In this document: in pieces, positions 8,573 through 16,785 of the stretch
Layout: every line of letters begins with the position of its first letter
Numbering within the stretch: position 1 is the stretch's first letter
Assembly (NCBI GenBank): GCA_028698335.1
Contig: JAQVDP010000022.1
Span: 1 to 57,273, forward strand
Source: Nevskiales bacterium
GTDB taxonomy: Bacteria > Pseudomonadota > Gammaproteobacteria > Nevskiales > Nevskiaceae
Direction: 5' to 3'
DNA length: 57,273 nucleotides
The notes under the pieces: generated by a model
Told to the model about the DNA's origin: nothing
Seen by the model: only the letters and a program-made list of their open reading frames with translations
The model's database searches: none
Program-made: the position numbers and the translations under genes

Positions 8573-9532
8573 CTATTCCCCTGAGATCCGCACCAATCGT
8601 CCGGAATGTCCGGCAATCACCCAGCCATCGTCGCCGCCACAGCCGGCAATGCCGCTGTACCAGTTGGTGGCGATGTCCTCGTTGTGCAGCGCGGACCAGG
8701 TGGCACCACGGTCGTCGCTCCAGCGAAAGTCGCGGATGCCGACCACGGCCACGCGGTCGCGCTGCTGCCAGACGTTGAGCAGGATCGAGTCGCCGTCGAA
8801 CGCCACCGCCGACCAGCGCCGCCCGCCGTCGTCGGTGTGGAGGACGCGGCCGCTCTGACCCACGGCGTAGCCCCGACCGGCATCGTCCATCGACAGGCTG
8901 AACAACGACGCCCGGCCCCGATGCGCCGCGGTCCAGGTGGCGCCGCGATCGGCCGATCGCAGGATCAGCTCGAACTCGCCGGCGATCGTCACGCTGCCGT
9001 CGGCAGCGACGGCGACGTCGTACAGATGCGGTTCGAAGCCGTCGTTGACGAACTGCCCCCAGTCGATCGGCACCGCCGACCAGCTGTGGCCCTGATCCTC
9101 CGAGCGCACCACGGCACCGAAGGCCCCGACCGCGAAGATCAGTCCGGCGGCGTTGCCGCCGACACCGAGCAGACGCGCCTGCGTCGGGCTCGACGCCCGT
9201 TCCCAGCCGCCGGACGGATCGCGCACCAGGATCGTGCCGCCCTGGCCGACGGCGACCGCCGTGCGATCGCCGAGGTAGACGTCGAGCATGGCGATGCCGT
9301 CAACCGGGGTCGCCTGCGGCTGCCAGCTGCGGCACCCGTCATCCGAACCCAGCACCACGCCCATGTCGCCGACGGCAAGCGCGTGTCCGCCCCGCGCGCT
9401 GATCGCGAACAGCGACTCGTGCGCGGTTCCGCTGACCACCGCCTCGGCGGTGGCGCCGCCCGGCGCGGCCAGCGCCGCGCCTCCGGCCACCGCGACGGCC
9501 AGCAGCGCCGTCATCGCCGCCTGCCGCGCCAC
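8573..9532 (-). CDS. YCF48/BNR-repeat beta-propeller protein, exported
   Basis: About 319 residues from a GTG start, which adds MARQA ahead of the hydrophobic stretch and so gives a charged signal-peptide n-region; an ATG six codons later (9514) is the alternative. The mature protein consists of repeats with the Asp-box pattern, for example SEDQGHSWSAV, SADRGATWTAA, TDDGGRRWSAV and SDDRGATWSAL, as in the plant photosystem II assembly factor HCF136/YCF48. In non-photosynthetic bacteria such proteins accompany RND/MMPL and DUF1329 genes. A periplasmic scaffold for that export or import system is inferred. The start lies 14 nt after the DUF1329 stop. Confidence 0.82.
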   Translation of the reverse strand: MARQAAMTALLAVAVAGGAALAAPGGATAEAVVSGTAHESLFAISARGGHALAVGDMGVVLGSDDGCRSWQPQATPVDGIAMLDVYLGDRTAVAVGQGGTILVRDPSGGWERASSPTQARLLGVGGNAAGLIFAVGAFGAVVRSEDQGHSWSAVPIDWGQFVNDGFEPHLYDVAVAADGSVTIAGEFELILRSADRGATWTAAHRGRASLFSLSMDDAGRGYAVGQSGRVLHTDDGGRRWSAVAFDGDSILLNVWQQRDRVAVVGIRDFRWSDDRGATWSALHNEDIATNWYSGIAGCGGDDGWVIAGHSGRLVRISGE

Positions 9533-9546
9533 GCCGATGCCGCCGC

Positions 9547-10923
9547 TCAAGTCGCACCCAGGCGGTTGATCGCCTGCACGGTCAGGTACTTGTTGTAGAC
9601 GTCGTCGCTGTCGTCGTAACCGGACTTGTAGCCGCCGGTGCATTCGCGCGCCTGGATGAAGCGGGTCATGCGGTTGGCCTGGAAGTCGTGGCACAGGACG
9701 TAGTTCCACGACCACGCCGGATGGCCGTTGTCGAGAAACACCGCATCGCCGTCGACGTACTGGCTGAAACCCGGCTCGAACGACTTCCAGATCTCGCCGC
9801 GACGGTCGTAGGTGACGTACGCGACGAACATGCCGTTGCGCACATCGATCCACACCCGCTTCTTGCCGACCGGCGCGCGCGGATAGCTGGTCGGCTCGGC
9901 CTCGACGACGAGGCATTCGGGACACAGCTCCATGTAGGTCTCGTGGAAGGTCTGCCCCTTGGGCCCGCCGTGCAACTCGCGTTCCCAGTTCTCGTTGCGG
10001 CCGCCGGTCCAGTTGTTCGACACCGCGCCGAGCATCGGTTTGCGTTCGACGATCTTGTAGTTGCCCCAGGTCAGCAGCGGATCGCCGGACGACCAGGCAT
10101 CGGACAGGAAGAAGGTGATGCCTGGCACCAGCGGCTCGAAGCGCTGGTTGGTCGGGAACTCGCGCGTGCGACGGAACGCGGGCAGGTAGCCGAGGAGTGC
10201 CGGGAACTTGCGCTGATCGTATTCCCAGGTGTTCAGGAACGAGCTGCCCTTGGTGTCGTTCGGCGCGGTGAACCAGACCGACTGGTAGCGCAGCAGATCC
10301 TTCTTGCCGTTCCAGATCGTGCCGTCGGCGCGCGCCGTGGTGTTGAGCTCGGCCCAGACGAAGTCATAGGCGTAGGAGATGTCGCCGCCGGGACTGATCT
10401 CCCAGTCCTTGATCGCGTACATCGAGAAGTTGTGGCGGCCCCAGCTCAGCGTGACGTTGGCCATCGCCTGCAGCCCGTCCTCTGGTTCCGGGAACGGATT
10501 GCCGCCGATCCACGGCTCGCCGCCCTTGGTCCAGACGTTGCCGTCGGCGCCGATCGTGCCCTGACCCTGGTTGCGCAGCGTGGCTTCCAGGTATTCGTAC
10601 GGAAACAGCTTGGTGACGTCGCGCGTGGTTTCGACGATGTTGATCCTGCGGCCCATCGTCTTGACCTGCTGGTAGGCGATCGGGTCGAGCAGGTCCTTGA
10701 CGATGTCGACGTTGTCGGCGGTGATGACGTCGCCGGGCTTGACCTTGCCCTTGGTGTAGGCCTCGATCGACAGCAGCTCGTCCGGATACGCCTTGGTGAT
10801 GTCGGCCGCGCGGCCGATTTCCGGCCACAGCGGCGCGAGCACGCCCGCCGCCGCCGCGCCCATGAGGCCTTTTTCCAGGAATACGCGGCGCGAATAGTTG
10901 AAGTCGTACTTCTTGATGCGCAT
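9547..10923 (-). CDS. DUF1329 protein with a Tat signal peptide
   Basis: A 458-residue protein starting at an ATG with a strong AAGGAGGAG ribosome binding site. Its N-terminus carries a twin-arginine motif, SRRVFLEKGLMGAAAAGV, and ends in IGRA/AD, so it should be exported folded by the Tat pathway. The body has conserved-looking DUF1329 features such as WIGGNPFPEPEDG, TYDRRGEIWKS and a CHDFQANRMTRF stretch. The family is periplasmic or membrane-associated, of unresolved biochemistry, and partners DUF1302 and RND/MMPL proteins. It is preceded by the transporter gene at 59 nt and followed by the propeller gene at 14 nt, consistent with one operon. Confidence 0.87.
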   Translation of the reverse strand: MRIKKYDFNYSRRVFLEKGLMGAAAAGVLAPLWPEIGRAADITKAYPDELLSIEAYTKGKVKPGDVITADNVDIVKDLLDPIAYQQVKTMGRRINIVETTRDVTKLFPYEYLEATLRNQGQGTIGADGNVWTKGGEPWIGGNPFPEPEDGLQAMANVTLSWGRHNFSMYAIKDWEISPGGDISYAYDFVWAELNTTARADGTIWNGKKDLLRYQSVWFTAPNDTKGSSFLNTWEYDQRKFPALLGYLPAFRRTREFPTNQRFEPLVPGITFFLSDAWSSGDPLLTWGNYKIVERKPMLGAVSNNWTGGRNENWERELHGGPKGQTFHETYMELCPECLVVEAEPTSYPRAPVGKKRVWIDVRNGMFVAYVTYDRRGEIWKSFEPGFSQYVDGDAVFLDNGHPAWSWNYVLCHDFQANRMTRFIQARECTGGYKSGYDDSDDVYNKYLTVQAINRLGAT

Positions 10924-10982
10924 GTGCTCCTCCTTATCGTGGACCCACGACGAAACGCCGCCGCCAGGCGGCGGATGCGTGC

Positions 10983-13493
10983 TCAGGTCGTTGGTGTTGC
11001 AACGGTGCCGGCATCCTCGGGACCGACCGCGCTGCGGTCCGCATCGTCCGGATGGGCATGCTCCGGGGTGGCGTGGGTGACGCCGCCATGCTCGGTGAAC
11101 AGCGACAGATCGACGCCTTCGCCGACGATCAGATCGGTGCGGGCGATGAAGCCGGGCTTGATCAGCCAGACCAGCAGCGGCACGACGATCAGCGCGATCA
11201 CCATGTTGATCAGCATCGTCAGCACCAGCAGCAGCCCCATGTCCGCGAGGAACTTCAGCTCGGACAGGAAGTACCAGGGCGCGATCCCGATCAGCATGAT
11301 CGTCGCGGTGAACATGATCGCCTTGCCGGTGGTCGTCAGCGCGGTCTCGATCGTATGGCCGAAGTCCGGCGCGTTCGGATCGAATTCCTCGCAGATGCGG
11401 CTGAGCAGATAGATGCCGTAGTCGATGCCGACACCGACACCGATCGCGGCGACCATGACCGAATTGATGTCGAGGCCGATGCCCATCGCCGACATCGACG
11501 CCGCCAGGATCAGGTTCGACAGGTTGACCGGCACCAGCAGCACGACGCTGGCGACCAGCGAGCGGTACGCGACCCAGCTGACGACGAGAATCACCAGGTT
11601 GAGGAAGGCGAGGATGCGCCAGTGGTAGGCGTCGACGACGTCGTTCATCGCCTGCTGCAGCGCAATCGTGCCGGTGCCCAGGCGCACGGTGAACATGTCG
11701 TGGTCGATGCCGACCGCGTCGACCGCCGCCCGTGCATTGGCCAGCGCGGTATCGACGGTCTCCTGTCTGTTGTCCTTGTACCAGAGCGACACCGTCGCGT
11801 TCTGCTGCTCGAAGTCGGTGACGTGCGAGAACGCCTTGGCGCTGCTGCCGAGCATGATCGCCGACGCTGCGGCGTTGACCGAGAAGTCGTCGCGGTCGAG
11901 CGGCCGCCATTTCGGGTGCCCCCCCGAGAACAGGCGGTTGCCCTCCATCAGATAGTCCGCGAACGACAGCGTCGCCCGCGGCGGCGCGTCGCCCTGCTCG
12001 ATCGCATGTTGCAGCGCCTGCATGGTGGCGATCGTCTCGGCCTGGCGCGCGGTCCGCTGCGGGCTCTCCGGATCCTTCGCCTCGAGGATGATCTCGAGCG
12101 TGTTGACGCCCGGAAAATGGCGGTTGATCTCCGCCACCGCGGTGTTGAACTCGGAGTCCTCCCACAGCAGATTGCTGCCCTCGACCGGATTGCCGATCTT
12201 GATCTGCAGCGCCGTGGCCAGGCTGGCGACGAACACGACTGCCAGGACCGCGGTGGTGTAGCGCGCAGGGCGGCCGTGCGTCAGCCACGACAGCCGGCTC
12301 AGCAGGGCCTTGATCCGCGTGTGCACGCCGGACTCGGCGCCGTGACCGATGATGCGATCGATGTTGCGAGGATTCGGCAGCACCGACAGCAGCAGCGGCG
12401 TCAGCACCACGCCGGTCGGAATCAGCATCATCGCCCAGAAGCCGCAGAACAGCGCGAAGCGTTCCATCGCCGGAATCGGCGCCATCGCGATCAGCATGAT
12501 GCCTGCGGCGTCGGTGATGATGCCGAGGATGCTCGGCGCCATCATCACGCCCGTGGTGATCTCCGCCGACTTCCGGCGATCCCCCAGGTGCGCATAGATC
12601 TCGTAGTAGCGTTCTGAGAACTGCACGCAGTGACTGAACGAACGCGCGACGAGCAGCAGCGGCACGATCATCAGCAGCGGTTCGATCGGCGAGTTGAGCC
12701 AGCCGACGAAGCCGAAACCCCAGATGCCGCAGACGATGCTGGCGATCAGCGGGGTCAGCACGCCGGCGACGTTCTGCATGTAGATCACCAGCGCGACGAT
12801 CAGGGCCAGCAGGGTGACCGCGAAGATCGTGAGCATCTGCGCTTCGTACTCGTAGACCCATCCGGTGAGTGCCGGCTGGCCCGCCATGTAGACGTCGTGC
12901 CCGGCATTGCGTTCGCGCTCGACCAGGCCCTGCACGTAGTCGAAGACCTCGCCGTAGTCGAGGCGCGCCTCGATGAAGGTCGCGTTGATCAGCGTTGCGG
13001 TCTCATCACCGGAGATCAGGAAGCTGCGGGCGTTCGCCGACATCTCGACCCGGCGCCTGAATTCGGCGATCTGCTCCGGCGTTTTCGGGACCGAGTCCTC
13101 CATCAGCGGGCGCATGTCGACACCGCTTGGCGTCGCCTCGGCGTAACGGGCCTTCTCGGTCGCAATCGACAGGATCTGGTCGTGATCGACACCGGGGGCC
13201 AGATCGATATCGCGCGTCAGCCGCCAGACCTTGTCGAGCGTCGTGGCGTTGTAGATATCGCCCTTGTTGTTCTTGACCATCACGGTGATGGTCAGCGGAT
13301 TGCCGAAGTTGGGGTGCGCCTTGTAGGTCTCGACGAAGGGATGCTCGCGCGGCAGCAGATCTGAAAAGATCGTGCGCAGTTCGACGTGACGCAGGCCCGC
13401 GGCAAAGAAGACCGTCAGGCCGATGAAGACCAGGCCGGTCACGACGCGATGGGCAATCAGCCAGTGCGCGATACGGAAGCGGATCGAGTGCAT
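10983..13493 (-). CDS. RND/MMPL-superfamily transporter
   Basis: An 836-residue inner-membrane protein. The layout is one membrane helix near residues 16-34, a large periplasmic loop (to about residue 215), five helices, a second loop and a second block of six helices, the duplicated RND/MMPL plan of about 12 helices. Typical features are IFSDLLPREHPFVETYKAHP after helix 1 and the sterol-sensing-domain-like helix clusters, with the second half reading NSVMVAAIGVGVGIDYGIYL. Relatives move lipids, hopanoids, sterols or other hydrophobic molecules, driven by the proton gradient. It heads the transporter operon. The Asp/His-rich, Ala-rich tail after residue 800 is likely cytoplasmic. Confidence 0.88.
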   Translation of the reverse strand: MHSIRFRIAHWLIAHRVVTGLVFIGLTVFFAAGLRHVELRTIFSDLLPREHPFVETYKAHPNFGNPLTITVMVKNNKGDIYNATTLDKVWRLTRDIDLAPGVDHDQILSIATEKARYAEATPSGVDMRPLMEDSVPKTPEQIAEFRRRVEMSANARSFLISGDETATLINATFIEARLDYGEVFDYVQGLVERERNAGHDVYMAGQPALTGWVYEYEAQMLTIFAVTLLALIVALVIYMQNVAGVLTPLIASIVCGIWGFGFVGWLNSPIEPLLMIVPLLLVARSFSHCVQFSERYYEIYAHLGDRRKSAEITTGVMMAPSILGIITDAAGIMLIAMAPIPAMERFALFCGFWAMMLIPTGVVLTPLLLSVLPNPRNIDRIIGHGAESGVHTRIKALLSRLSWLTHGRPARYTTAVLAVVFVASLATALQIKIGNPVEGSNLLWEDSEFNTAVAEINRHFPGVNTLEIILEAKDPESPQRTARQAETIATMQALQHAIEQGDAPPRATLSFADYLMEGNRLFSGGHPKWRPLDRDDFSVNAAASAIMLGSSAKAFSHVTDFEQQNATVSLWYKDNRQETVDTALANARAAVDAVGIDHDMFTVRLGTGTIALQQAMNDVVDAYHWRILAFLNLVILVVSWVAYRSLVASVVLLVPVNLSNLILAASMSAMGIGLDINSVMVAAIGVGVGIDYGIYLLSRICEEFDPNAPDFGHTIETALTTTGKAIMFTATIMLIGIAPWYFLSELKFLADMGLLLVLTMLINMVIALIVVPLLVWLIKPGFIARTDLIVGEGVDLSLFTEHGGVTHATPEHAHPDDADRSAVGPEDAGTVATPTT

Positions 13494-13511
13494 GGGATAG
13501 GTGTCCGGGCG

Positions 13512-13628
13512 CTACATGGAAGAAAGGACGACGGCGGTCGATGCGCGGTCAGCCGGCCGCGTGCCGCAGTCGTGGTTGCCGCGTGGCGCGCCTGGCGCGC
13601 GCGCACCGCCCCTCGGGCCATTGATCAT
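13512..13628 (-). CDS. Possible small ORF (38 codons) with strong ribosome binding site before the transporter gene
   Basis: On the minus strand CTGGAGGAGACACC precedes an ATG with the consensus spacing. The frame runs 38 codons, starts MINGPRGGARAPG, ends in TAG and stops 18 nt before the transporter start. The peptide is Gly/Ala/Arg-rich with no membrane segment and is not recognised. The transporter itself has a poorer ribosome binding site, so translational coupling through this frame is possible. It could also be a chance frame behind a ribosome binding site left from an earlier start. Confidence 0.35.
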   Translation of the reverse strand: MINGPRGGARAPGAPRGNHDCGTRPADRASTAVVLSSM

Positions 13629-13745
13629 GGTGTCTCCTCCAGATCGTGTGCGGCGGCCGCGCAATCTGACTCGTCGATCTGTTGTTGTTGCAGTCAGCCG
13701 CCGATATCCAGACTAGAGGGCGGCGTCGAGGACAACACTCCATTT

Positions 13746-13796
13746 ATTGTTGGTCGCGGCGACTTTTTGCGCCCCCACGAAGTGCGAGCCCCCCCA
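13746..13796 (-). promoter_or_regulatory. Candidate promoter and tandem TGGGGG boxes upstream of the transporter operon
   Basis: Read on the minus strand there is TGGGGGGG (13789-13796), then TGGGGG (13772-13777) in the same direction, 19 bases apart, then 20 nt to an AT-rich AACAAT/AATAAA region (13743-13751) that could be the -10. The pattern of a TGGGGG box about 20 nt before a -10 recurs before the acyl-CoA synthetase and apcA-like genes. MalT-type regulators bind G-rich boxes close to -38, so this is a proposed target of the LuxR-family regulator at 16786-19539. Confidence 0.45.
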
Positions 13797-13869
13797 TAGG
13801 TAGCCTTCGCGGGCCGGCCGCTTCCCCCTCGTCCGCCCCTCAGAAATGGGAGGTGTGCACCAAAAAGGA

Positions 13870-13901
13870 AACGGCGCGCCGCGGGGTTGCGGCGCGCCGT
13901 T
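13870..13901 (-). terminator. Strong intrinsic terminator after the thiolase gene
   Basis: A 12-bp GC-rich stem, AACGGCGCGCCG with its complement, closes on an 8-nt loop. On the minus strand it is followed by TTTCCTTTTT. It lies 31 nt past the thiolase stop codon and separates the synthetase-thiolase transcript from the transporter operon, which then needs its own promoter. Confidence 0.85.
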
Positions 13902-13932
13902 ACGTGAACAGCGGATGCGAGGAGGCGACCCT

Positions 13933-15111
13933 CTACAACGCGGCGTACGCCGTGACGACGACCGCGCTGCCGAGGCCGACGTTGTGCTGCAGCGCCCGCC
14001 GGGCGCCTTCGATCTGACGCTCGCCGGCCTGTCCGCGGAGCTGCCAGTTGAGTTCCGCGCACTGCGCCAGCCCGGTCGCGCCGAGCGGATGCCCCTTGGA
14101 CAGCAGCCCGCCCGACGGGTTGACGACCCAGCGTCCGCCGTAGGTGTTGTCGCCGTCGGCGACGATGCGTTCGCCGCGTCCCGGTTCGGCGAGGCCGAGC
14201 GCCTCGTAGGTGATCAGTTCGTTGATGGTGAAACAGTCGTGGACCTCGATCGCATCGAAGCCTTCCGGTCCGTGCCCGACCTGGCGGTAGACCTCCCGTG
14301 CGGCACGCGCGGTGATGCCGGCCCCGACGGCGGCAATCGGGTCGCCGGAGAAGCTGTCGTCGGCGTCACTGACCATCGCCTGGCCGACGATGGCGACGCG
14401 CGCGGGAATGCCGTGCCGGCGCGCGAACTCCGGTGTGCACAGAATCGCCGCCGCCGCGCCACAGGTGGGCGGGCAGCACTGCAGCTTGGTCAGCGGATCG
14501 AGCATCGTCTTCGACGCCAGCACCTCGTCGACCGTGATCGGATCGCGGAACACCGAATACGGGTTGTGCGCCGCGTGACTGCGGGCCTTGACCGCGATCC
14601 TCGCGAAGGTCTCGGGCTGCGTGCCGTAGCGGTCCATGTGCGCGCGGCCGGCCGCGGCGAACAGATGCAACGCGAACGGCGCCTCGCTCGGGCCGATGTA
14701 GTCGTCGGCGACGGCGATGAAGTCGTCGAACGGCGAGGGCCGGTCCGGGAAGACGATCGGCAGCGCACCGGGGCGCATCTGCTCGAATCCCAGCGCGAGC
14801 ACGCATTCGGCCGCACCGGAAGCGACGGCTTGGCGCGCCAGATACAGCGCGGTCGATCCGGACGAGCAGTTGTTGTTGACGTTGATGACCGGGATGCCGG
14901 TCCGGCCGACGTCGTAGACGGCCTTCTGCCCGCAGGTGGAATCGCCGTAGACGTAGCCGGCATAGGCCTGCTGTACCTGGGCATAGCCGATGCCGGCATC
15001 GGCCAGTGCATGGCGCGCCGCCTCCGCGCCCATCTGGTGATACGGTGCGCTCTGACCGGGCTTGGCAAAGGGGATCATGCCGACGCCGGCAACGATGACG
15101 TTCTGTTCCAT
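13933..15111 (-). CDS. SCP2-type thiolase / lipid-transfer-like thiolase
   Basis: A 392-residue cytoplasmic thiolase-fold protein. The nucleophilic Cys sits in NVNNNCSSGSTALY (about residue 91). It has the SCP2-thiolase hallmark HDCF (EVHDCFTINELITYEALGL), the GGLLSKGHPLGATG loop and the terminal HNVGLG in place of the CxG of degradative thiolases. Such enzymes cleave 3-ketoacyl-CoA with CoA; some close relatives act as side-chain aldolases together with a DUF35 protein, but no DUF35 gene is nearby. It starts 15 nt after the acyl-CoA synthetase with GGAG in front, so the two are one transcript. Cleavage of a beta-ketoacyl-CoA made by carboxylation and ligation is the inferred task. Confidence 0.85.
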   Translation of the reverse strand: MEQNVIVAGVGMIPFAKPGQSAPYHQMGAEAARHALADAGIGYAQVQQAYAGYVYGDSTCGQKAVYDVGRTGIPVINVNNNCSSGSTALYLARQAVASGAAECVLALGFEQMRPGALPIVFPDRPSPFDDFIAVADDYIGPSEAPFALHLFAAAGRAHMDRYGTQPETFARIAVKARSHAAHNPYSVFRDPITVDEVLASKTMLDPLTKLQCCPPTCGAAAAILCTPEFARRHGIPARVAIVGQAMVSDADDSFSGDPIAAVGAGITARAAREVYRQVGHGPEGFDAIEVHDCFTINELITYEALGLAEPGRGERIVADGDNTYGGRWVVNPSGGLLSKGHPLGATGLAQCAELNWQLRGQAGERQIEGARRALQHNVGLGSAVVVTAYAAL

Positions 15112-15126
15112 CAGAATCTCCAGTCG

Positions 15127-16680
15127 TTAGGACACACCGCGGCTGCGGTCCTGCCAGAAGCGCGCGCGGATGTCTCGTTTGAGGACCTTGCCGACGGGAC
15201 TGCGCGGCAGCTCGGGCCAGATGTCCACCGACTTCGGCGCCTTGATGCTGCCGATCCTTTCCTTGCACAGCGCGATGATCTCGTCGGGATCGATGAGGCA
15301 GCCTTCGCGCGTCTGCACCACCGCCTTGACCGCCTCGCCCCACTTGTCGTCGGGCACGCCGATCACCGCGCAGTCCTGGATCGACGGGTGCGACAGCACG
15401 ATCTTCTCGACTTCGGCCGAGTACACGTTGAAACCGCCGGTGATGATCATGTCCTTCTTGCGGTCGACGTGATAGACGAACCCGGCCTCGTCCTGGTAAC
15501 CGACGTCGCCGGTGCGATGCCAGCCATTGGCGCTGACCTCCGCGGTGGCCTCCGGATTCTTGTAGTAGCCGTCCATCACCAGGCTGCCGCCGACGACGAT
15601 CTCGCCGCGCTCACCCGGCGGCAGCAACGCGCCGTCGTCGCCCATGATCGCCAGGCGGGTGAGCATCGTCGGGCGCCCGCAGCTCCACAGGCGGTGTTCC
15701 CACTCCGGACGCGACAGGGCTTCCAGATGATCCTCGACCGTCATCATCGTGCAGAACATCGGCGCCTCGGCCTGTCCGTAACTCTGCACCATCACCGGAC
15801 CGAACACGTCGATCGCCTCGCGCAGCTTGTCGGCCGCCATCGGCGAGGCCGCATACAGGAAGCAGCGCAGCGAGCTGTAGTCGAAGTCGCGGACACGCGG
15901 ATGACCGAGCATCATGTAGATCGCGGTCGGCGGCAGGAACAGATGGGTGATGCGGTGACGCTGGATCGCTTCCATCACGTCCAGCGGCTCGAAGTGATCG
16001 AGAACCACCGTCGTCGCGCCGGCCGGCATCAGCGCCATCGCCAGCACACCTGCGGCATGGGTCATCGGCGCGCAGACCAGCTGTACCGGCGGTTCCAGAG
16101 ACTGCTGATGGATCCAGAACGTCGCGACGATCGCCTCCCAGACGCGCTGGGTCCACATCACGCCCTTCGGACGACCCGTGGTTCCGCCCGTCGACAGGAT
16201 CGACACCAGTCGCCCAGGTTCCTCCGGCAGCTCCGGCAGCGACGCGGCGACACCGCTGACGAAGGTGTCCAGAGATTCGCAGCCGTCGAGTTCGCGATCG
16301 ATGCAGACGATGCGCTGCAGCGTCGGCACGCCCTCGCGGATCTTGCCCAGATGGCGCGCCATCGACGAGTGCAGGAACAGCACCTCGCACTCCGTGTTGG
16401 CGAGGATGTAGACGTTCTCGTCGATCGCGTTGCGGGCATTGAGCGTGACCCAGCAGCCACCGGCGAAGAAGGTGCCGAGCACGCAGGCAAAAGCTTCGAC
16501 GTCGTTCGGGCTGTACACCGCAACGCGCGCCTCGCGCGAGACCTTGTTGGCCAGCGCGCTGCCGACGCGTCGCGAGCGCTCGCCCATCTGTCGAAAGCTG
16601 TACTGCACGGCGTCAGAGATGAACGCCGGCCGCTCCGGAAATTTCTGTTCGGCACGCCGAAAGTAGTCGTAGGTCCGCAT
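15127..16680 (-). CDS. AMP-forming acyl-CoA synthetase (ANL superfamily)
   Basis: The gene encodes 517 residues from the ATG with GAGGAG 5 nt upstream; the frame is open further upstream but carries the promoter. Motifs in order: the phosphate-binding loop ILSTGGTTGRPKGVMW, YGQAEAPMF, RTGDVGYQDEAGFVYHVDR with the hinge RKKDMIITGGFNVYSAEVE, and the catalytic Lys region PRSPVGKVLKRDIR. It activates a carboxylic acid with ATP and CoA; the acid is not readable from sequence. In Aromatoleum aromaticum the apc genes are accompanied by a benzoylacetate-CoA ligase of this superfamily, so a beta-keto acid is a reasonable guess. It is co-directional with the regulator (105 nt away) and the thiolase. 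Confidence 0.88.
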   Translation of the reverse strand: MRTYDYFRRAEQKFPERPAFISDAVQYSFRQMGERSRRVGSALANKVSREARVAVYSPNDVEAFACVLGTFFAGGCWVTLNARNAIDENVYILANTECEVLFLHSSMARHLGKIREGVPTLQRIVCIDRELDGCESLDTFVSGVAASLPELPEEPGRLVSILSTGGTTGRPKGVMWTQRVWEAIVATFWIHQQSLEPPVQLVCAPMTHAAGVLAMALMPAGATTVVLDHFEPLDVMEAIQRHRITHLFLPPTAIYMMLGHPRVRDFDYSSLRCFLYAASPMAADKLREAIDVFGPVMVQSYGQAEAPMFCTMMTVEDHLEALSRPEWEHRLWSCGRPTMLTRLAIMGDDGALLPPGERGEIVVGGSLVMDGYYKNPEATAEVSANGWHRTGDVGYQDEAGFVYHVDRKKDMIITGGFNVYSAEVEKIVLSHPSIQDCAVIGVPDDKWGEAVKAVVQTREGCLIDPDEIIALCKERIGSIKAPKSVDIWPELPRSPVGKVLKRDIRARFWQDRSRGVS

Positions 16681-16711
16681 CGGTCTCCTCGCACACTGCG
16701 GTTTTGAACCG

Positions 16712-16755
16712 AATGTAGCGGGGAGCGGCGGTCTTGCCCCCACCAAAATTGGGGG
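16712..16755 (-). promoter_or_regulatory. Candidate promoter and inverted TGGGGG box before the acyl-CoA synthetase
   Basis: CCCCCA (16737-16742) and TGGGGG (16750-16755) form a perfect 6-bp inverted repeat with a 7-nt spacer. Reading with the gene, the box proximal to the gene is TGGGGG and lies 19 nt before TACATT (16717 down to 16712), a fair -10. The site falls in the 105-nt gap after the regulator gene. The spacing matches the boxes before the transporter and apcA-like genes. Confidence 0.5.
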
Positions 16756-16785
16756 TTGTGGGCATGGTGGCGCGCAACCGCCCGT

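Noticed and set aside
10983-12861. A single 1104-codon frame joining DUF1329 to part of the transporter region
   Set aside because: The part beyond the DUF1329 ATG at 10923 lies in another frame of the transporter gene and has no protein-like composition; there is no fusion.
13933-15111. Steroid side-chain aldolase (Ltp2-like) for the thiolase
   Set aside because: Those aldolases need a DUF35 partner, usually encoded next door, and none is present. The Cys in NNNCSSG and HDCF are intact, favouring thiolysis.
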